From NCBI GenBank assembly GCA_025558095.1, contig JAIVFI010000025.1:496001-560000 (forward strand): a stretch of DNA of 64,000 nt, written 5' to 3'. Positions 10,311 to 21,210 of this stretch are shown here, one piece after another. The notes under the pieces are model-generated. The model saw nothing but the letters and a program-made list of their open reading frames with translations. It was not told where the DNA came from and ran no database searches. The position numbers and the translations under genes were made by a program. Numbering within the stretch: position 1 is the first letter of the stretch; each line of letters opens with the position of its first letter. Source of the DNA: Hyaloraphidium curvatum (lineage: Eukaryota > Monoblepharomycota > Hyaloraphidiomycetes > Hyaloraphidiales > Hyaloraphidiaceae).

Positions 10311-10868
10311 CGCGGGTGAAGAGCTCGAGTTGCGGGTCAACTCCGGGGGTGACCCTCCGGTGTCCTTGGTGTCCTTGCACCTACGTAATTCCAGGGTCGG
10401 GGACAGGAAGGCATCCAAACTACGCGAAGCACTGAGCGTATATGGTAGGAATGCATCTTCGTTTGCCCCGTGGGTTTCGTAGCCCCGGATGGCCCGAGGG
10501 ATTCGCCGTAGCGAAATCCGGTTTTCACGGAAGCCGCCCGTGCCGCCCCGGATTGGGGCACGTTTCGACATTACCTTTTGGGATAAATCTGCCTAATACT
10601 GGAGCCCGACGAGCGATATAGCTCGCTAGGTTCACTCGCGCTATGATGCGGGTCCCAGGACTCGCGCCACTGTATTGGACCGACCGAGCGCCAACAGCGT
10701 TGCAGAAGCGAAAGCAGAGGATCCCGCAGGTCGGATCCTGTCGCGTGTTGGCCTCCTAGCCCAATCGACGCGCGGGTCCGTATATCAAGATTGACGCGAG
10801 CTGGTGGACGGTCACGGCGAAAGCGCAACTGGGTGGCGGCCGACTGCTGCTCGCCACCTCACCACACA
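10311..10868. other. intergenic, no gene seen
   Basis: About 560 bases between two divergent genes. It is less GC-rich than its surroundings. I see no supported ORF, tRNA or repeat. Confidence 0.4.
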
Positions 10869-11399
10869 ATGGCCGACTCGGCCGCATCGAAAACGCGCGC
10901 CTTCGCCGTCCGCCTGCTGCATCGCGTTCCGTTCGAGGCGGCGCTCGTCTGGACGGCCGTCGTCGGCCCGTTCTGGCTCCGCTTCGGCCCGCGTTTCTCC
11001 CGGAGCCTAGAGAACCCCGACGCGCGGCGACGTTTCGCGCGCCTCGAAAAACTCCCGCTGCTTCTCGGACTCGCATCGCACCTCGCCGCCACCTCCGGTG
11101 CTCCGACGGACGCGTTCAGGGCCTACCTCACGCTGGCGGCCCTCCGCCACTCGCTCGAGCTCGCGCAGCACGAGGCTCACGACACGGTTCCCCGCTCGGT
11201 ACCTCCGTGGGCGCTGGTGCAGATCCTTGCGGCGGTAGTCTGCGTCGCGTCTTGCAGCGGCTGGGAAGGATTCGTTCGCAGGGCGAAGAAGGAGGGGTGG
11301 CGCGTCGCCGTTCTGGTCGGCTTGGACCTTCTGGCATCCACTGCTGAGGTCGGTGCGGACGTGTACACGTTCTTTGCGGGGCAGAGGAAGTCACTCTAG
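10869..11399 (+). CDS. small membrane protein, unknown
   Basis: Single exon, 176 residues. Hydrophobic segments near residues 20-40 (EAALVWTAVVGPFWLRFG), 110-130 (WALVQILAAVVCVAS) and 145-165 (VAVLVGLDLLASTAEVG), separated by Arg-rich loops, suggest two to four membrane or membrane-associated helices. No domain is recognised. The ATG is followed immediately by a plausible soluble N-terminus (MADSAASKTR). Codon and base composition match the neighbours. Confidence 0.55.
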   Translation: MADSAASKTRAFAVRLLHRVPFEAALVWTAVVGPFWLRFGPRFSRSLENPDARRRFARLEKLPLLLGLASHLAATSGAPTDAFRAYLTLAALRHSLELAQHEAHDTVPRSVPPWALVQILAAVVCVASCSGWEGFVRRAKKEGWRVAVLVGLDLLASTAEVGADVYTFFAGQRKSL

Positions 11400-11490
11400 T
11401 GCCGGGATGAGACTGTGAAGATAGATTGTCACGTTTCTCTGAACCGTTCCCCTAGGCAGTCTCTCCCAAATCCTGCCACCGGTCGCCCGC

Positions 11491-12942
11491 TCAGCACGTC
11501 GCAATGCCCTGGGCAGGCGAACCCACAGCACCGGGCAGCCTCAGCGGCGGTGCCGTGAACAGGAACGCGGTGCGCTTGTTCGCCGCCAGGTACTCCGCCA
11601 GCGGAGTGAGGTAGAAGAACTCGCCGAGGTAAACGCCGAGCCTGAAGAGCGCGAGGTTGTGGATGCCCATGAATGCGTAGGGGCCGTTGGCGTCCGGCGG
11701 CGGGTCCGAGTACATGGCTTCGACGCCAATCTAAAGCGCGAGTGAGCGGTCATGGTCGCACCCAGACGGCCCATGGTATTGACGCACCGTGTCGGAAATG
11801 AGCGCGACAAGACCCGAGTTGGTGATCCACTTGTGCAGCTCCTTGTCGCGGCCGTCGAGGCCCGCGTTCACCAGGGCAAACTCTTCGTCCGTCAGGTCTC
11901 CCTTCTTGTCGACGAGCACCTGAGCACACGAATGGTTAGCGAGAGAACCTGTCGTGCTCTCCAGTGCACGGACCTGGCCGCACCCATGATGGAACAGCAC
12001 AAAGTCGCCCTTGCGAACATCGATCCCATCCTTCTCCATCATCTCCTTGACCTCCTTCCATCCGACGACCTTGCCCGGTCCGTAGTGGCGGTGAACGTCA
12101 AAGAGGACGCCACGGCCCTGGACAACGTGCTCGGCCATGTTTTCCACTCCGAGCTTCTTGGCGCCACCAAAGGTCGGGTGCTCCTTGACAACGTCGCCGG
12201 AGCCGTCAGGCGCGTAAGTCACGGGGCCGAGGATGTCCTTGTCGCCTTGGTATCCATTGTCTGGAAACGTTTGTCAGCTAGACGTGCGGGTGATGGTGGC
12301 GGTCCCGAGCAACGCACAGTAGCACACCACGGGCTTGCCGTCACCGTTCACGTCAAACATGGCACCGACGTGGGCCAGCGTATCCCACTTGTTTGCGTCA
12401 GACGAATGCGCTGCCAGAAGACCAGTTGCGCACACACCTGCGTGCTGTACTGCAGCGTCAGCATCACGCGGTCGTCGCACACCACGTCGACAGCGTCCTT
12501 GGGCCAGCCCATCAGCGAGACCGGCGCATTGAAGAACGGCTTTCCGGTGGGGAACACGGTGGGCGAGAGCACGGGGGGCGGGCGCATGGGGAAGCGCGTG
12601 CCGCCGGGGAGGTCGAGCGGGAGCGAGAGGCAGAACGTCTTGCCCGTCTTGACCTCCTTGATGCCCTCGAGCACTTTCTCCGGCGTCACGAGGTTCAGCC
12701 GGCCGAGCTGGTCGTCCGCGCCAAAGTCGCCCCACTGGGGAAGCACGCAGCGCACGCGATGAGAAGCAGGCACAATTGCATGGTGAGCCGAATGCGTGAT
12801 TTTGGGCGTTTCGGAACTCACTGTCGAGCCAGCGGGCCGAACTTTGTAGCGCCCGTTGGCGGTGGGCGCGGCCTCGGACTGGCGGAACGCGCGCCGTCAG
12901 GGGCGCGATTCAGTCATCAGACGACAATGTCGCGACCTGCAT
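11491..12942 (-). CDS. cyclase-family metal-dependent hydrolase
   Basis: Putative hydrolase of the kynurenine formamidase-like cyclase family. Exons run 12942-12937 (only ATG CAG), 12878-12822, 12734-12438, 12387-12318, 12260-11974, 11919-11788 and 11730-11491; introns of 50-87 bases all have GT-AG ends and the frame closes to 362 residues. Diagnostic segments are RYKVRPAGSTWGDFG, DDQLGRLNLVTPE, LSLPLD, WDTLAHVGAMF (metal-ligand region) and GDFVLFHHG. Members hydrolyse amides or cyclic compounds with a divalent metal; the substrate here is unknown. The six-base coding first exon is inferred from the lack of an in-frame ATG in the second exon and should be verified. Confidence 0.8.
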
Positions 12943-13353
12943 GTTTCTGAAGGGTTCCCTGGAAAGAGCTGCGGGAGCGCGAGGGCACTGGAAAGATTCG
13001 CGGGAACGCGCGGGAGACAAGTGAGCCACCGCCGCCCACCACTTCGGCGCGTGTGGCAAGGAAAGGGCCAAAACGTGGCCGCCCCAGTACATACTGCAAA
13101 GGATGCAGATGTGCGGGTTTCGGAATAATCATTATGCATTGTCTTGTACTCTTGTCTCCTGCAACGACTGGTAGGTTCTTTCACAGGGACTAGCAAGGGA
13201 GGGTGGCGAACAGCGAACAGGCGTCCTTGCTGCTTTGGACCTTCCTCGCATCCAATGGCGAGGCCGGTTCGGATGTTTGCAGCATCGTTGCGAGCGGGCA
13301 AAGTCATTCTAATGTCGGAGTGAGATTGCGAAGGGCAAATAGACAATAGATCA
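12943..13353. other. intergenic, no gene seen
   Basis: About 410 bases between the cyclase-family gene start and the stop of the next minus-strand gene. No ORF with coding character is visible. It should contain the promoter of the hydrolase gene. Confidence 0.4.
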
Positions 13354-14193
13354 TCACGTTGACGCGAAATCAGCGAGGTAGTCTGGTGGTTCGTCCACTG
13401 GTTCCTTCTCATCCTCCTTCTTGGCCGCTGCCGTGCCTGCCGTCGGGACCGTGTAGCCCGCCGCCCCCGCGATGGCCGAAAACGCCGACCACGCCGTCGA
13501 CGTCCAGCTACCGCCCGCCGACTCGCCGGACGCCTCCCCCGTCGAGGCCCTTTCGGCGGCCGCGGTCAAAACCACCTTGACCACGTCCTCAGCGGATCCG
13601 GAAGCCAAGACGAACTTCAAGCCACCGGGCACGTGCTCCACGTCCATCGTCGCTTCAACGTCCGCCTTGCCGGGCAGCGGAACCCGCAACGTCGCCTTTT
13701 CTCCGTCCCACGACCGGCCTTCTTTTAGCGGGGCGGAGAGAATCTTCCCCCGCATGTCCGCGCCGAAGAGTGAGGCGACAGTCGATAAGAAGAAACCCGC
13801 CGCTGGCCTGTCCGTGAGCTCCACGCCCGCGTGAGGCGCATCGGCCACAACGGTGATGACGCCCTTCGAGAGCGTAGCGTGCTTGAGCCTCGCGAGGCCC
13901 TTTACGGGCTTTCCGTCCAGCAGGCCCTTCACGAGGAACCCATCCTTGGCGGGATCGGTCCCCCCGACGCGTTCGATCCGCACATCGCACAGTCCCGACC
14001 CATCGGGCTCCTTCCCCGTCACGTGATCCACGAAGATGGCCAGTTGGACCAGCGCCGCGTCGGAGACGAACAGGGATACTGGGGGCTCGAATCTGACGTG
14101 CGCGGAGATCGCGTCCAAAGCTGTCCGCGCCAGCTGCGACGCGGCTGACGCGGCGAGCTGCCATATTCCGGCTCCGGTTTCAGCTGACGCCAT
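13354..14193 (-). CDS. conserved-looking protein of unknown function
   Basis: Single exon, 279 residues, starting at the first ATG that precedes an Ala-rich helix (MASAETGAGIWQLAASAASQ). The middle (about 45-185) alternates hydrophobic and charged residues, as in a beta-rich domain (VRIERVGG, VITVVADAPHAGVELTD, LRVPLPGKADVEATMDVEHVPGGLKFVLASG). The last 70 residues are Ala/Ser/Thr-rich and end in an acidic-basic tail. No signal peptide is evident. I do not recognise the fold; a lipid- or ligand-binding role is only a guess. It is divergent from the acyl-CoA dehydrogenase gene with a 149-bp gap. Confidence 0.6.
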   Translation of the reverse strand: MASAETGAGIWQLAASAASQLARTALDAISAHVRFEPPVSLFVSDAALVQLAIFVDHVTGKEPDGSGLCDVRIERVGGTDPAKDGFLVKGLLDGKPVKGLARLKHATLSKGVITVVADAPHAGVELTDRPAAGFFLSTVASLFGADMRGKILSAPLKEGRSWDGEKATLRVPLPGKADVEATMDVEHVPGGLKFVLASGSAEDVVKVVLTAAAERASTGEASGESAGGSWTSTAWSAFSAIAGAAGYTVPTAGTAAAKKEDEKEPVDEPPDYLADFAST

Positions 14194-14342
14194 CCTCCGG
14201 ACGCGATGCGCTGCGTTCTTGTCTGCGATTGTCTCCTGGGCCGACGGTTCAAGGCGCGACGCGCATGTGGCGCCTGATCGCGCCGTCGAAACCAATCTTC
14301 CGCCCCCGAGCGTCTCCCACCGTTGCCTTGACTCCCGCGAAG

Positions 14343-16134
14343 ATGGCGCGCTACGAATCCCCCGAGTTTGCCGAGCTCGACATGCTCGAGGCGATCGACT
14401 CGCTCCTCGCCCGCGAGCGCGGCGACGACGCGCCGTTCCTGCCCCCCGCCGAGACTGTCCCCGACGCGCCCGCTGTCGCCCGCATCATGCAGCTGCACCG
14501 CCAGTTGATCGAGGAAGGCGGTGACGTGCCGCTCGCGCACAACTCGACGGTGTCGCCGTCGGGGACTGTCAGCGAGGTCGGCGAGAGCTCGCTCCAGTTC
14601 GAGATCCCGGACAAGCTCAAGCCGCTGCGCGAGAAGGTTCGGCACCGCGTTCCTGGCCATGAGCGCTTTCTAAAGGCGGATCGTTGTTTCCAGGTCCTCA
14701 AATTCATGGAGGAGCACGTGTATCCCCTCGAGCACGCCCTCCACGACGAGAACAGCGGTCTCACGCCTGCCCAGCGCTGGGAAAAGATACGGGCGGCGCA
14801 GGCCGAAGCCAAGAAGCAGGATTTGTGGGCCATCGGCCACCCCGTCGAGCTGGGCGGCAAGGGGCTCGGCTTCATGGTGTGCTGCGAGTTTCCCGAGGCC
14901 CTTATTGAGATACTGATCCCGCAACGCGCACCAGGACTACATCTTCGTAAACGAAGTCCAGGGCCGCTCGCAGCTCGGCCAGCTCTGCCTGGGCACCTAC
15001 TCCCTCCAGGACTCGCTTATGATGTACCGCCACGGCACCGAGGACCAGAAGCGCCGCTACCTCGCCCGCATCGTCGCCGGCGACATCCGGCCCAGCTTCG
15101 CCATGACCGAGCCCGACGTGTCGTCGTCGGACCCGACGCAGCTCAAGACCACCGCCGTGCTGCAGGGAGACCAGTGGGTGATCAACGGGCGCAAGTGGTT
15201 CACCAGCGGTGCCTCGTCCGCCGAGTAGTGAGTGTTCAGCTAGATCGCTGCTGGTGGCGACGATATGACAGGTTGCGCAGCACGGTGGCCATGATCAGGA
15301 CCGAATACGACGCACCCGTGCACGCCAGCTTCTCCATGATCCTCGTGCCCAGTGAGTGGACGTTAGTGGACCGTAGGCTCCCTTGCTCATGCCTGAATGG
15401 CGCAGCCAACACTCCCGGCTACAAGATCGTCGCTGACCCGGCCGTGCTGGGCATTCACGGCAACCGTGCGTGTTCCGCCCGGCCTCTTCTGCCTGATCCG
15501 TACTGACGGCGTTTGCGTCAGACGCCGAGGTCGTGTACGACAACGTCAGGGTCCCGAAGGAGAACCTGCTCGGCCCCCGCGGGCAGGGCTTCCTCATCGC
15601 GCAGGAGCGCCTCGGCCCCGGCCGCATCTTCCACTGCATGCGCTGGCTCGGCCAGATGCAGCGCGCCTTCGACCTCATGTGCAAGCGCCTCATCACCCGC
15701 GAGATCAAGGGCGCCCAGCTGCTCGGCAGCACGCAGCTGATGCAGAAGCACGTGTTCGACAGCTACTGCGACATCCAGTCCTCGCGGCTCATGACCCTCC
15801 ACGCCGCGAGCAAGATCGACAAGGGCGACTACGCCCGCGTCGAGATCGCGGCGATCAAGGTGTTTGGCGCGCACGCGCTCCACAGGGTCGTGGACCGCTG
15901 CGTCCAGGTATACGGCGCCGGCGGATTGACCGAGCGCTACGGGGTGAGTCGCGTTGCTTCCCGAGGCGTTTCGTCTGCTGATTGCTGCTTCTGCAGCCCA
16001 TCTCGACCATGTACCGCGAGGCCCGCTTCGGCAGGATCTACGACGGCCCGGACGAGACCCACATCATATCGTCCGCGCCGCGCATCCTGTCGGCTTACAC
16101 ACGCGGCAAGTCGTGGGATTTCGGCCTGAGGTGA
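14343..16134 (+). CDS. acyl-CoA dehydrogenase
   Basis: FAD enzyme that introduces the alpha-beta double bond in acyl-CoA, in mitochondria or peroxisomes. Exons are 14343-14636, 14694-14876, 14935-15227, 15281-15351, 15406-15465, 15522-15943 and 15997-16134; introns are 53-58 bases and the frame closes to 486 residues. Conserved parts are the N-terminal helical domain (FMEEHVYPLE), the flavin loop (FAMTEPDVSSSD), WFTSGA, DNVRVPKENLLG, RIFHCMRWLGQMQRAFD and the C-terminal YREARFGRIYDGPDETH. This fits the ACAD10/11-like or bacterial medium/long-chain type rather than the classical mitochondrial short-chain enzymes. About 70 N-terminal residues precede the domain; a targeting role is not obvious. 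The first intron (14637-14693) has a GTTCGG donor and is in frame. Confidence 0.9.
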
Positions 16135-16288
16135 TCGAGTCCGGTGGGAAAGGCAGGCATTTGGAGAGCCATGTATCTCGTCGTCGACGGGCGCAACATG
16201 ATGCCGGTCGTCTCGCTGTAAACGAGGTCGTGGGCGGCGGGACGATCGATCTGACTTCATCGCGACCTCTAATCAACCGCTTCATCGA

Positions 16289-17728
16289 TCACCGCAGCTT
16301 GGCGCCGACCAACGTCGGAGCGATCAGGGTCCCCTTCTCGGTCCTCAGCAGCTTCGCCTTGCCGCCGTCGTTGGGATCCAGGAACACCGCCTCCCTCCCC
16401 TCCGACGTGCGCAGGTGGGGCTGCACCGCCTCCCACCGCTTGTGCTTGGGGTTCAGCTGCGCATCCGGCTCCCCGGTGTACCCCTCCACCGTCACCCTGT
16501 CCCCCGGCGCCGATCCCTCGGGCGCCAGGACCAGCTCCACCGTCGCCCCGTCCTCGCTCTCGGCCGCGAGCAGCATCGCCTGCGACTCGACGCCGCGCAT
16601 CTTGGCGGGCTTGAGGTTGGCGATGACGACGATCTTTTTGCCGACGAGGAGGTCGGCGCTGGGGATGTACTTGACCAAACCGCTGCAGACCTGGCGCGGC
16701 TTGGCCTCGCCGATGTCCTTGGGCAAGAGGGTCAACAAGACGGGCGGGGGGAGGTCGTGTCGCGACCCACGATCTGTTCGACGTAGAGGCTGTCTGCGTC
16801 GGGGTGCTTCGCGGCCGAAAGGATCAGGCCGACGCGGAAGTCGATCTTGGACGGGTCGGCCGCGCCTACAAGAACCGGATGAGATGCAGGCGGGCAATCC
16901 TCCGATCAAAGACGCACCAGCGGGGAGCCCCGAGCTGGGCGGTGCCGCTCCCGATCCACCCGCCTCTGCTTTAGCGGGCTTGTCCTCCTTGGGCGCGGCC
17001 GAAGCCTTTTCCTTCTTGCCCTTCTTCTCCGCAGCGGCGGCCTCCGGTGCCTTGGCCTCCGCAGCGACCGCGGCCTCCTTCGCCTTGGCCGGAGCCGCCT
17101 CCTTTGCCTTGGCCGGCGCGGCGGCGGCCTCCTTCTTCTCCTTCTTCGCCTCGACCGCCGGCCTGTTCAGATCGATCGCCAGCAGCGGGAACGGAAGCTT
17201 CGCGGGGCTCTTGGCAAGCTGGTCGTGGAGGAGGTGCTGGGTGAGGTCGAAATGACGGGCGACGCGGTTGACTTGGAAACGCTGCTGCGTGCTCAAACGT
17301 TGCTGAGGAAAGGGCGCGTCATGCGTCCCGCCGCCTCCCAGTAGAGATGCAAATCATACCATGGTCGGTGCCACGGCCGCGTAGAGCGCGATGTCGGCCA
17401 GCGTGAGCGCCTGCGACGCGAGGAATGTCGCCATGACGAGCGCCGCGTTGAGCTCCTCCAGGACCCCGACAGCCGCTTCTCCCTCCTTGCCCGCGAGCCT
17501 CCGCGCGATCTGCCCGCTCAGCGAGAGCCACTGGTCGAGCTGCGGCGCGGCCTCGGGCGGCGGGAGGAGCAGCCCGGCTTCGCGCGCGATGTGCTTCGCG
17601 ATCGGGGCCGCACCGCGGATCTGCGCTCCGCCGAGGTCCAGGGACGGGACGTCGGAGGAAAGATTGACGTTGAAACGCGCCGAGTCGTCGCCGATGACGT
17701 TCAGGACGATGGCGAGGAGGGCATCCAT
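16289..17728 (-). CDS. ARC1: Arc1/AIMP1-like tRNA-binding cofactor
   Basis: Cytosolic cofactor that binds tRNA and aminoacyl-tRNA synthetases. Exons are 17728-17360, 17302-16918, 16865-16771 and 16717-16289; introns are 57, 52 and 53 bases and the frame closes to 425 residues. Residues 1-123 form a GST-C-like helical domain (LDQWLSL...[17 protein letters not shown]), as in the synthetase-binding part of yeast Arc1. A long Lys/Ala/Glu-rich linker follows (about 150-230), a known non-specific tRNA-binding element. The C-terminal EMAPII/tRNA-binding OB domain begins at [11 protein letters not shown] and carries [18 protein letters not shown]-type CSGLVKY, and [19 protein letters not shown]. The gene name is by architecture; no synthetase domain is present, so it is not a MetRS or TyrRS. 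Confidence 0.9.
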
Positions 17729-17841
17729 TCTTTGTTTTGGTTCTCTGCTCAAAGGTGCCGCTCCTCGTCCTTGCCCGCCGCCATCTCCCCGAATCCGAAG
17801 AAGGTCTAGTGCAATGCGGCGGGCCAGAATGTGAAAACTTT

Positions 17842-19550
17842 CTACATAACCACCTTGGAATGCGACTTGGTTCCGGCGCCAGCATTCTTCTGCTCGTCCA
17901 GCTCGGCGAGCCGCTTCCGCAGCTCCTCCGCGATGATCCGCTGCCTCGCGTAAAAGTACTTCCACGCCGGGCTCTCCTTGTCAATCTCGCAGCCCATCGC
18001 GCCCCACACCTTGAGCTGGTACCTGAACCCGGCGTTCGGATGCGCGACCGGCCGGCGGCGGTGGATGTACCCGAGGGCCTCCTGGAAGTCGGCCGTGCCC
18101 TTGACGCCGGTCAGCAGCCGGGCCAGGAGGGGGGCGCGCTTGGAGAGCCACATGAGGTACGCGGTGGCGACCGTCGCGGAGCGCGAGATGCCCATCTGGG
18201 TCGAGAATCGATGGAGGTTAACGGCGGCGATCATTCGTGGTTGCGACGGCCATACCTGGCAATGTATCAGCACGACGGGGTAGTTCTCGCCCTCGGCGCC
18301 GAGAGAATCCGGCATGTCGGCAACCTTGTACGGCTTTTTCAAGAACTCCTCGACGTCGTTCTGCCACTCCGCATACTCCGAGATCGTGGCCGTGGTGTCG
18401 CTCGGAGCCAGGTCGGGTTTCCTCGCATCCAGCGATGCTTCGTCGTCCTCGTGGTCTGGTTCGTGGAGGATATCTTCGGCTGCCTTCCGGAGCGCCTCCA
18501 CGCCCGCCCCCGCAAGCTGCCCGCCCCAGGTATCGGGAGCCCGCTGCAGCTCCGGCCTGGCCGACGGCATCCCCCTATCCACGGCCGCAAGCACATCTGG
18601 GTCGGTGATTTCCACCGGGGGGGGCAGGATCTTGTCGGCGCTGTCGGGCACGCGGGTGATGACCTTGAACCCGCGCTGGATGTTGTCGAGCGCCGCACCG
18701 GGAACAAAAGCGATCGCGCGGGCTTCGTTGGCCACGAGGCCAGCGCCGTGGGAGAGGACGCCGCCCACGGCCCCCGGTACCTGCGCGATCGCCCCCGGTA
18801 CCGAGGCGATTGCGCCGGGCACGCTCGCGATGGCGCCCGGCACGGCGCCCAGCGCGCCCGTGACGGCTCCGGGGACCTGCGCAATCGCACCGGGGACGCT
18901 GGCGATGGCGCCCGGCACGCCGGCGATCGCGCTGAATGCGGCCTTTGGGGCGGCGGCCAGCATGCCCACGATCCTGCTACTCGTTCGCGGGGCTTTGGCG
19001 GGCCACTTGGCCGCCACGAAATGCTCCGCCAGGGCCTGGAAATACGGCCGCAGCGCGGCGTCGATGAACGAGTTCGCGCGTTCAAAGCCTTCGATCAGCA
19101 GGCACTCTGGCGAGTCCCACGCCTCGGGCACCGAGATCCAGCCCAGCGGCCGCCCCAGCGCCTTCTCCAGGGCGGCGACATCCGGCATGGTTTCCGGCTC
19201 CGCCGCTACCGTGAGGATGTGCGTCACGCGGCGCGCGCGCAGGAATTCCACCCCGCCAAAGGGGTCCGGGTCCGCGCACACGGCGTTGACGCAGCCGAGG
19301 AACAGGTGCGGGAAGAGCATGCTGCCCAGCTGGATGTCGCTGATGTCGGCGGGCCATTGCGGGTTCGCGTACGGGACCGGCATCGCGTTGGGTTTGGCGC
19401 GGTGGGGAGCTGTCTTCGGGGTCCCGCGCGGTAGACCACGTGGACGCGGGAGGACCTCCTCTCACCCCTCAACGGCTCCAACCAAGCACCCCAGTCCACA
19501 TCCCCCCAATCCCGCTCCTCGTCGTCGCCCTCCTCCTCCGGGCCCAGCAT
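17842..19550 (-). CDS. dual-specificity phosphatase interrupted by VPGAIA repeats
   Basis: Protein phosphatase of the DSP class. Exons are 19550-19466, 19409-18256 and 18195-17842; the 60-base intron 18196-18255 falls inside the active-site loop, so the P-loop is HCQ joined to MGISRS (HCx5R, Cys at about residue 412). The spliced protein has 530 residues. The N-terminal half of the DSP fold (IQLGSMLFPHLFLGCVNA, VTHILTVAAEPE) lies at about residues 50-105, yet the catalytic loop is some 300 residues later instead of about 60. Between them is an insert with tandem VPGAIA[SQ] units (about 180-242) and an acidic linker. The general-acid Asp is not clear. The first 85-base exon is less certain; a start at 19383 would shorten the protein by 37 residues. 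Confidence 0.75.
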
Positions 19551-19815
19551 CCCGAACCGCGCACTTCCAACGAGCAGAGATGGCGAAGCATGGTGGCCAG
19601 CAATCGCTAGCAATGACCACAGAGAGAACCGATGAGTTTTTTCCCAGGCTTCGGCGCGTGTCTTTGAACTTCCCCGCAACAGGCATCAATCGAACTTCCC
19701 ATCAAGCATCAGTTACGTGATACTGGTAACCTACAAGTGTTTCTCGTCTATAGTTACGCCCCCAAAGCAAATGCCCGGCATCTGGAATAGGTAGCGAGGG
19801 TTCGGTCCTTTGCGA

Positions 19816-20700
19816 CTACTCCTCGCCTCCCTCGTCGTCGAACGAGCCCAGATCGATGACCTCGCCGCCGTCGCCGCTGTCGCCGCCATCGCCACCGCTG
19901 CCGTCGTCGACGTAGTCGCCGCCGTCCTCGATGATCTCGGGCCCGTCCTCGGTCTCGCTGGGGTCGGTCGAGATCGAGCCGTCGCCGCCTGAAGAGCCGC
20001 CCGAAGAGCCGCCGGAGGAGCCGCCGGACGAGCCGCCGGCGGGCCAGCAGTCGGTGTAGAGCTTGCAGTAGCCGTCGAGGCAGCAGGGGCACTCGTTGCG
20101 GTTGGGGTTGGAGTCGAAGCACTGGGTGCCGCCGCCGGGCGGGAAGACGGGCGGGGGCGAGACGCCGCCGCCGCTCGGGGGCGGGGGCATGTTGCCGAAG
20201 CACTCGGCGTAGGGGCGGCAGGCGGCGTTGATGCAGCAGGGGCAGATGGCGCGGGAGGGGTCGGAGCCGGTGCAGGTGTCGCTGGAGCCGCCGCCGGCCG
20301 TCGGGGGCGGTGTGTTGCCGAAGCACTCTGCGTACGGGCGGCAGGCGGCGTTGATGCAGCACGGGCAGACTGCGCGGGCGGGGTCTGAGCCGGTGCAGGT
20401 CTGATCGCTGCCGCTGGGGAGGGGGGGAGGGGAGTCAGCGGTGCGGGGGGGGGCCCGGGGAGCGGCGACTCACATCACAACCAGGCCGGGGCGCGGGCCG
20501 TAGCACGCCTCGTACGGGCTGCACGCGGCGTCGAGGCAGCACAGGTCGGCGCAGCCGCCCTCGGCGCCCGAGGCCTCGCAGCGGGCGCCGAGCGCGAGGC
20601 CGGCGGGCGCGGCGGCCGCGGATCCGGCCATCGCGAGCACGGCGACCCCGAGCAGCGCGGCGACGAGGGCCGCGGGCAGGGCGCGGCGGGTGAAGGCCAT
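19816..20700 (-). CDS. secreted CPCC-repeat protein with acidic Ser/Gly tail
   Basis: Exons are 20700-20474 and 20413-19816 with a 59-base intron (GTGAGT...CAG); 274 residues. A long signal peptide (about 1-30) precedes a Cys-rich part of four related modules. Modules 2 and 3 are nearly identical: CTGSDP, then CPCCINAACRPYAECFGN. Module 1 has CCLDAACSPYEACYG and module 4 has CPCCLDGYCKLYTDCW. The remainder is Gly/Ser repeats (SSGG) followed by a strongly acidic tail, so it is probably extracellular or wall-associated. The near-identity of modules 2 and 3 at DNA level suggests recent internal duplication. No known family is recognised. Confidence 0.8.
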
Positions 20701-21210
20701 GGCGGACCGCTGTGGAGCGAGATCCGTCGGGTGGAAGTGAGGGGGATGGAGTTGGGATTCAGACGCCGCTCCGCCTCAAACCAGCAAAAAAAAAAACCAG
20801 CCGCAGCAAAAATGAAGCCAACCACTCGTCCCTTTACGGAAGGCGCCTGAAATGCCCTTGCCCCGCGCCCACGGCCATCAATTTAGAGCGGGCAGGTAGC
20901 CCGGTTTTATCGATCAGGGTCCCCGAGGGCGATTACCTCGGATGTCGCCGGGAGTTGAGTTGGGGACCGAGTGAAGCTCCCATACGGTCGAGGCCCAAGT
21001 GTCCCTCACTTGTAAGAGGTGACTCGCCATAAGGACAGGTGCGATCCCTCTCGCGTCTCTATTCTATCGGGCGGTTGCCACCAACGGCTCCAGCGTGATC
21101 ATTCCCCCGTCCCTCTCGCGGCCAGTATAGCCGCAGCCAGTGTAGCCGCCTCGGTCGGCATCGTCAAAGCAACACGCTGTCGACTCCAGCTGGCGGCTCG
21201 TCGGCCGCCA
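20701..21210. other. intergenic with decayed copy of the neighbouring gene end
   Basis: About 510 bases. The left part has an A-rich run near 20789-20800. The right part (about 21086-21184) resembles the 3' end of the ketopantoate reductase gene; see the separate repeat entry. No independent gene is visible. Confidence 0.5.
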
